Source: Amphibalanus amphitrite (lineage: Eukaryota > Arthropoda > Thecostraca > Balanomorpha > Balanidae). Taken from it: 64,000 nucleotides of DNA. Below, piece after piece: positions 59,076 to 64,000 of this stretch; positions within the stretch are counted from its first letter, which is position 1; every line of letters starts with the position of its first letter. The position numbers were made by a program, and so were the translations under genes. Under the pieces are notes generated by a model that was given only the letters and a program-made list of their open reading frames with translations, did no database searches and was not told where the DNA came from. The stretch spans positions 95,643 through 159,642 of the forward strand of contig NW_024882981.1 in NCBI RefSeq assembly GCF_019059575.1, in the 5' to 3' direction.

Positions 59076-59315
59076 TTCTGGGACCAAGTGCTGCTCGAAT
59101 TCGTGCTCTGGCCGGAGATGTCCCTCCGCCGTGACGTCATGGTGCACGATAGCTACCACTGCCAGTCGGACCCACTCAGTCGACCGTGGCCCACGCAGCG
59201 TAAAGACAGAGAGGACTTTGTCGGGTACGCCGAGCTGCGCTACTACGACAAACTGCCGGAGGAGTGTCCTCCCGCCTGCCGTCCTCCCGACCACCAGGAC
59301 TGGCTCTGGTGCTGA
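59076..59315 (+). CDS. Glycosyltransferase-like protein, exon 4 and stop
   Basis: A 240-nt final coding exon after acceptor CCGTGTTTCAG, phase 0, TGA at 59313-59315. It encodes FWDQVLLEFVLWPEM, DVMVHDSYHC, PLSRPWPTQRKDREDFVGY and EECPPACRPPDHQDWLWC (residues 272-350). DQ-LL---LWP, HDSYxC, PWPTQR and the closing Cys/Trp block fit the conserved C-terminus of the family. Both edges of this exon are tandemly duplicated: its 5' edge in intron 3 and its 3' edge in the 3' UTR. Confidence 0.88.
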   Translation, partial: FWDQVLLEFVLWPEMSLRRDVMVHDSYHCQSDPLSRPWPTQRKDREDFVGYAELRYYDKLPEECPPACRPPDHQDWLWC

Positions 59316-59822
59316 GAGGAATGTCCTCCCGCCTGCCGTCCTCCCGGCCACCAGGACTGGCTCTGGTGCTGAGAGGAGAGTCCTCCCGCCTGCCGTCCTC
59401 GCGACCACCAGAACTGGCTGTGGTGCTGAGAGGAGTGTCCTCCCGCCTGCCGTCCTCCCCAGCACCAGGACTGGCTCTGGTGCTGAGAGGAGAGTCCTCC
59501 CGCCTGCCGTCCTCGCGACCACCAGAACTGGCTGTGGTGCTGAGAGGAGTGTCCTCCCGCCTGCCGTCCTCCCCAGCACCAGGACTGGCTCTGGTGCTGA
59601 GAGGAGTGTCCTCCCGCCTGCCGTCCTCCCCAGCACCAGGACTGGCTCTGGTGCTGAGAGGAGTGTCCTCCCGCCTGCCGTCCTCCCCAGCACCAGGACT
59701 GGCTCTGGTGCTGAGAGGAGTGTCCTCCCGCCTGCCGCCCGCCCCAGCACCAGGACTGGCTCTGGTGCTGAGAGCAGTGTCCTCCCGCCTGCCGTCCTCA
59801 CCAGGACTAGCTCTGGTGCTGA
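59259..59822 (+). repeat. 57-bp tandem array of the C-terminus and stop codon
   Basis: The last 19 codons of the gene (EECPPACRPPDHQDWLWC-stop) are repeated nine more times. Copies begin at 59259, 59316, 59373, 59430, 59487, 59544, 59601, 59658, 59715 and 59772. The final unit is 51 bp, and a partial remnant follows. Every copy is in the reading frame of the gene and nine end with TGC TGA. Variants include RPPGHQD, SPPACRPRDHQN and RPPQHQD. Confidence 0.95.
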
Positions 59823-61165
59823 GAGACCTGCGTGAGGAGTGTCCTCGTGGTACTGTTAACCCTCAGGATCCATGGCCCCTAGTGCTGAGCTGAGCACTGA
59901 CGCTTGGAAAAGCGACTGTCAGAAAGGGCTGATGCTGTGCGAAAGACAGGTCACAGTACCAGGATGTGAGGTGCTGAGAGACGGGCTGTGCGTGTGCAAA
60001 GAACTACCCAGGTTTGGAACAATGTCGCTGAAAGTTACGTTAGCAATGGTGCTGAAAATCGGCTGTGGTGACGAAGAACGAAAGATGCTATGCATAGTTT
60101 CTTAGTGTTGTTACAGGACAAGTGTGCGCGCTGTGACACCCCAGAAGGCAAGTAATATACGTTGTTGCCAGGCGATGATGGTTACGCGCACTATTAAAAA
60201 AGTGAGGACTGGTGCTGCTAATTTAGACATTGGAACAAGTACTCAGTGACATACCTCTTGATTGTATGCTACCTCTGTCCTGATTTCCCACCGCTCTACA
60301 GAGAAGAAAAGGCTCATCTGCCGCCATCTTCGCTTGTCCTAACAGCACCTGTTTTGAAGACTGTTGTACCTAGTCTGAAGTCTCTGTATGTGCATCTGAT
60401 TGTGCAGACTGTCTCTCAGACGGAGTTCCTCAGTGGAGTTTGTTCCGCTGTGATTGCTGCTTCACTAAGTCTATACTATGTATAATTGTATAAGGCGTGT
60501 CGCACGCGTTGTCACTTCTTGGCTCTGAGAGCACTCGATTATTGGACCGGAAGGCGCTCACATGATACTTTGATACACGTCCAAAAAACCTTCCATGTCG
60601 ATAATTGCTGCTTGGTGTCAGAAGTTCAGGGATGTTTTATAGCAGCAGTTTCATTTAAGCTCTTAATTTATGTTTCTGTTGAGATACTATTTCGTGCAGG
60701 TGCGTTCCGTATCTAAACATAATGAACCTGATTTATATATTTGTAGGTATAAGATGATGTTTTCAGAGAGAAATAATACACATAGCGTCTCTCATTGGGT
60801 TCGATTAACTCGTTGAAAATCATTGGATTTTCCTGCCCGACAGGAAGATATTGCTACAATACAACACGTTAACATCACACTGAAATATGGCGTCAGCTGC
60901 CTACCAGAAATATGTAAGATGAGTGAGTCGATAGATCACCACAATACCTGTGTGTTGCCTGATATTCAGATATTGAACACGTTTACTGACACTCCATTTC
61001 CATTGTATTTTTTACGACATAGTTGCGATAGTTACAAGCTTAGAACGACATATCCATACACATTCAGACATTTTAAAGCGTCGATAAAAGTATCATTTCA
61101 GCATGTCATCTTATGTTTACCTACCATCAAAAACACACATCATGCTTAAACAAATCACCACTATT
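59823..61165. other. Downstream of the glycosyltransferase-like gene
   Basis: Probably 3' UTR and then intergenic DNA. No clear AATAAA was found close to the repeat array. No gene is supported. Confidence 0.4.
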
Positions 61166-62121
61166 TAGGGGAGAGCGGGGAGAGTTGTATCATGTCCAAG
61201 TTGTATCAGGGCGAATTTTGCCAAACTTATCCAATAGATAGCGCTCGTGACACGACCAGCCGACGAGGTTTTCCGGGCGCCATCTTTCCCTGTTCTGTCG
61301 TGTGGCTGGGTAGACGCGTCTCGTGGTGAGAGCCGATTTTATGTTTTTTTAGTGTCATTCTAAAAAAATAAGTTGCAAGAAAATGTGTGTTTTGGGCATT
61401 TAGATGTGCACGAATTTGAAAGATCTCCGTAGCGGTGGTGAGGGTAGGTTCTAAGGCTGCGTGAGTGAAAATGGATTTCTCCAGCTCTGTCCGCTGTTTT
61501 TGAGCACGAGGATGTTTTTTCCAAGATGGCGGCGAGGTACATGTTGTATCAGAGCCGGGTGGGGTATGTTGTAACATGTATGTATGTATGTATGTATGGG
61601 TATGTTGCTTTTGATCGCGAAACCTAAGCCCTGGCTCGCGTTTGTAGGTAGCTAGTCAATACTCGTTCCATTTCGGCACAATATGTTGACTTCTTTTCTC
61701 TTAACGGGCCACTTTTGCGTCTAGTCTGTTGATGTTTCGTTTAGATTGCATTGACCTAAGTTTGGTCTAATAAAAGTGAAGTCTTTGAGCATATACCTAC
61801 ACTGTATTAACCCGATTTAATGTTGTTGTTATGTTCAAAACCAGTAGCAAGCACACTGACTGAAACGTGAAATAGTGATACAAATTACCCCACCATGTGA
61901 TACAACTCACCCAAGCCATGGGGCAAGTTGTATCAAAAACATTGTTCTATTCGGCAGACCGTAGAAGAAAAACTGGTAGAGGTAGCGGAAAAGTTACTTT
62001 GCACAAACAAGCAGAAAAATCAAGAAAGGGGATAGTATGAAAATAATGAGTTTATCACGGATAGTTACGAGGTTATGGGTCTCGGAGTAAAAACTGATAC
62101 AACCCACCCCACTCTCCCCTA
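61166..62121. mobile_element. TA-flanked TIR element, GGGGAGAGTGGGG family, copy 3
   Basis: A 956-bp element. The left end is AGGGGAGAGCGGGGAGAGTT and the right end (CCACCCCACTCTCCCCTA) is its inverse. The phrase GTTGTATCA recurs inside (about 61184, 61199, 61544, 61930). A TATG tetranucleotide run lies at 61577-61600. No transposase frame. Confidence 0.75.
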
Positions 62122-64000
62122 CATCAAGAGTGGTCAAAGACTGCACTCCATATGTACAGTACAATCACTAATTGTTAGAAAGACGTTTTGTACGCTAGCG
62201 TCTCAAGATTGCACAATGTATGCGAGGAAGCTCAAAAACGTAATGGACATAAAAAGGTCACGCTACAAAAAAACTCGTCACAATCAACCGAAAACAGTTG
62301 GGAGCTATTCACACATATTTCAAAAATATAACGGTGTTGGGAATGCTGAACGAGTCATAGGTTTTTAACACTGAGAGCTAGGCATTCTGCCACGCACTGT
62401 AGTAAACCGTTAGTAAACGTTTAACAACCGATTTACGTGAAAGAGTCATTGGCATATCAACGCTGGACCACTTCGGAAACAAGCAGTATAAAACAAAATT
62501 TCAGCTACGTGTATTTAAAAAATTGCAGCCATCAATGGTCATTTCGATAGCTATAGTAACTACTTACAGAAGTATTAATGAACGATTTTGCAATGCTGCA
62601 TGAAAATATGACTGATCAATGCTTCAAGTAGCTGCTTATGTTTAGGGACAATGAATGAGATCGATGACATTTGGTCGGGTCCCAATGCAGGGATCAATTC
62701 AGAACCAAGATTGTCATACGTTAGCGTAAGAACCGTGCAGTCATGAAATAGGTAGTTTTCGTCGATTTGATTGCTAGTGGACTGCATAATTTACCTGAAT
62801 TACGGTTTCATTTGACCAGCAGTGCTCGATGACGATCGATGAGGTTGGGAACTGCATGTATTTTTCTTTTCTTTTTTAAATATTGTGGTGCTTGAGCCAT
62901 ATGAATAGTGAAAGCTGCACTTCAACATATGTAGGTTTCAGGACTAAATCCTTACTCAGTTGGTAAGTGAAATGTTTTACAAAGAAAATCAAGGGCTATT
63001 CTTTCCAAATTAGCCAAAACTTAGATAACAGTTATCTAGCATTTCTAGATCTTTCTGCCGAGTGACTAACGATTGATAAATATCTACTTACAACATTCCA
63101 GTTATCTACTCCATTGAATCTACGCCGTATACAGAAAACTCGCACATATATCAGAGCATATTTGGCCATCGCGTTCGATATTCAATGTCATTAGTTAGGA
63201 CATTGGCTTTTCAGTGACGAGCGGCATGACAATGTGGCACTCAACTCATTTCCGGTTCATCGTCCTGAGACACGATATTTAACTAATGATACCTACAACT
63301 ACTCAGTACGCACTGCGCAGTCTTTTTCATCGCGAGACGGACTCCCGCAGTGGCTGTCCACCTTTCGCACCCACTGCTCAGGCATTTGTTTACTTCGGAC
63401 GACTGAGATCATCCAGGAAACGCGCAGACTGAAGTCGGCGTCTTGCTGGAACCTTGTAACGAACCACTATAGAAGATCTTTTTCTTGAACGACCTCCGAA
63501 GACCATTAGATCTGGTGCTCTCGATGATGCGGCATTCGCGACACCCGATCCGGTACTGTTCCTCACTCCGCCCATCGCCCGGTCAGTTCTGTATCCCTCT
63601 TATGTCGGGTAATACCGACTCGCTCAGTCCTTTATCTCTGTCTCTACACCCCCTGGATCGGCCGTTACTCAGTACCGACCCCTTCCTCCCGTGTCCAGGG
63701 ACACTGACGAAGTGTCTAGCGAGTCGTCCTCCTGAGGAAGCTGAAACAGACACGACCAGTCAATTTTCCGTGGTTGCCACTTGCCACTCCCGCAGGCGGA
63801 CGGATAGTACAACACCACAGTCAGAGAGGGGAGGGAGAGAGAGAGAGAGAGGGGGAGGGGTGGAAATTATTATACCGAGTGGAGGTTGGCTAAATTGATA
63901 GGTCTCCGTATATCCAGATAAGATGCTGTGATACCTATAAGTGATACATGCTGCATAATAGTAAATCTACGTAGGTATTCAATGTATTTCACTACGTGTG
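62122..64000. other. Intergenic DNA, no gene recognised
   Basis: AT-rich to 63.2 kb, then more GC-balanced. A short GA-rich tract lies at 63826-63858. No open frame matched a family. Confidence 0.4.

Noticed and set aside
59040..59801. A 253-codon minus-strand frame with 19-residue repeats (GGRTLLSAPEPVLVLGRTA type)
   Set aside because: It is the complement of the 57-bp array; any frame that is open in one unit is open in all.

Overview
This is a stretch of animal (eukaryotic) nuclear DNA. Genes are split by GT-AG introns, protein-coding sequence is sparse, and the space between exons is filled with microsatellites, minisatellites and short non-autonomous terminal-inverted-repeat (TIR) elements. 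The two genes that can be rebuilt point to an arthropod. The GC-rich coding exons, large introns and AGGTCA-rich repeats suggest a crustacean (a barnacle-like genome is my guess, not shown by the window).

Gene 1 runs on the minus strand from about 43.7 kb down to 1.2 kb and is Skeletor, a DM13/DOMON protein. I joined twelve exons plus one alternative terminal exon using splice signals and codon phase. The parts are a signal peptide (43.6 kb), a first DM13 domain (34.5, 30.0 and 29.2 kb) and a second DM13 domain (27.6 and 26.2 kb). Then the gene either ends in a YAPEPQ-repeat exon (22.2-22.8 kb; short form, 468 aa) or skips it and continues through DOMON (12.5, 10.6 and 9.3 kb). The long form then adds a conserved C-terminal domain (9-8 kb and 4.7 kb) and a 1011-aa proline-rich tail (4.3-1.2 kb), for 1688 aa if the exon runs to its stop. 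Both joined frames are exact multiples of three.

Gene 2 is on the plus strand at 55.9-59.3 kb. Its four exons encode a 350-aa predicted type II membrane protein with an RDLDS (DxD-like) motif, an MRDSPHHG block and an HDSYxC...PWPTQR C-terminus. It looks like an uncharacterised metazoan glycosyltransferase-like family.

The rest is repeats. I see: a TTAA-flanked GC-tipped family (16.97, 18.80, 23.34, 44.51, 53.02 kb); a TA-flanked family with GGGGAGAGTGGGG ends (4.92, 10.89, 61.17 kb); a TTAAAGGGAC family (9.42, 54.81 kb); CACGTGC-rich elements (38.9, 45.9, 52.3 kb), two of which face each other across Skeletor exon 1; a near-perfect 340-bp palindrome in Skeletor intron 1; a 1.2-kb imperfect palindrome at 47.4-48.6 kb; a 38/42-bp minisatellite at 5.9-7.8 kb; long TC tracts; and a dead mariner-type transposase fragment at 33.8 kb.

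The most unusual signal is repeated tandem duplication across exon edges. It affects the donor of the Skeletor DOMON exon (five donor copies), the donor of Skeletor exon 2 (two), the acceptor of the last exon of gene 2 (eight clear copies), and the C-terminus plus stop codon of gene 2 (ten in-frame copies).
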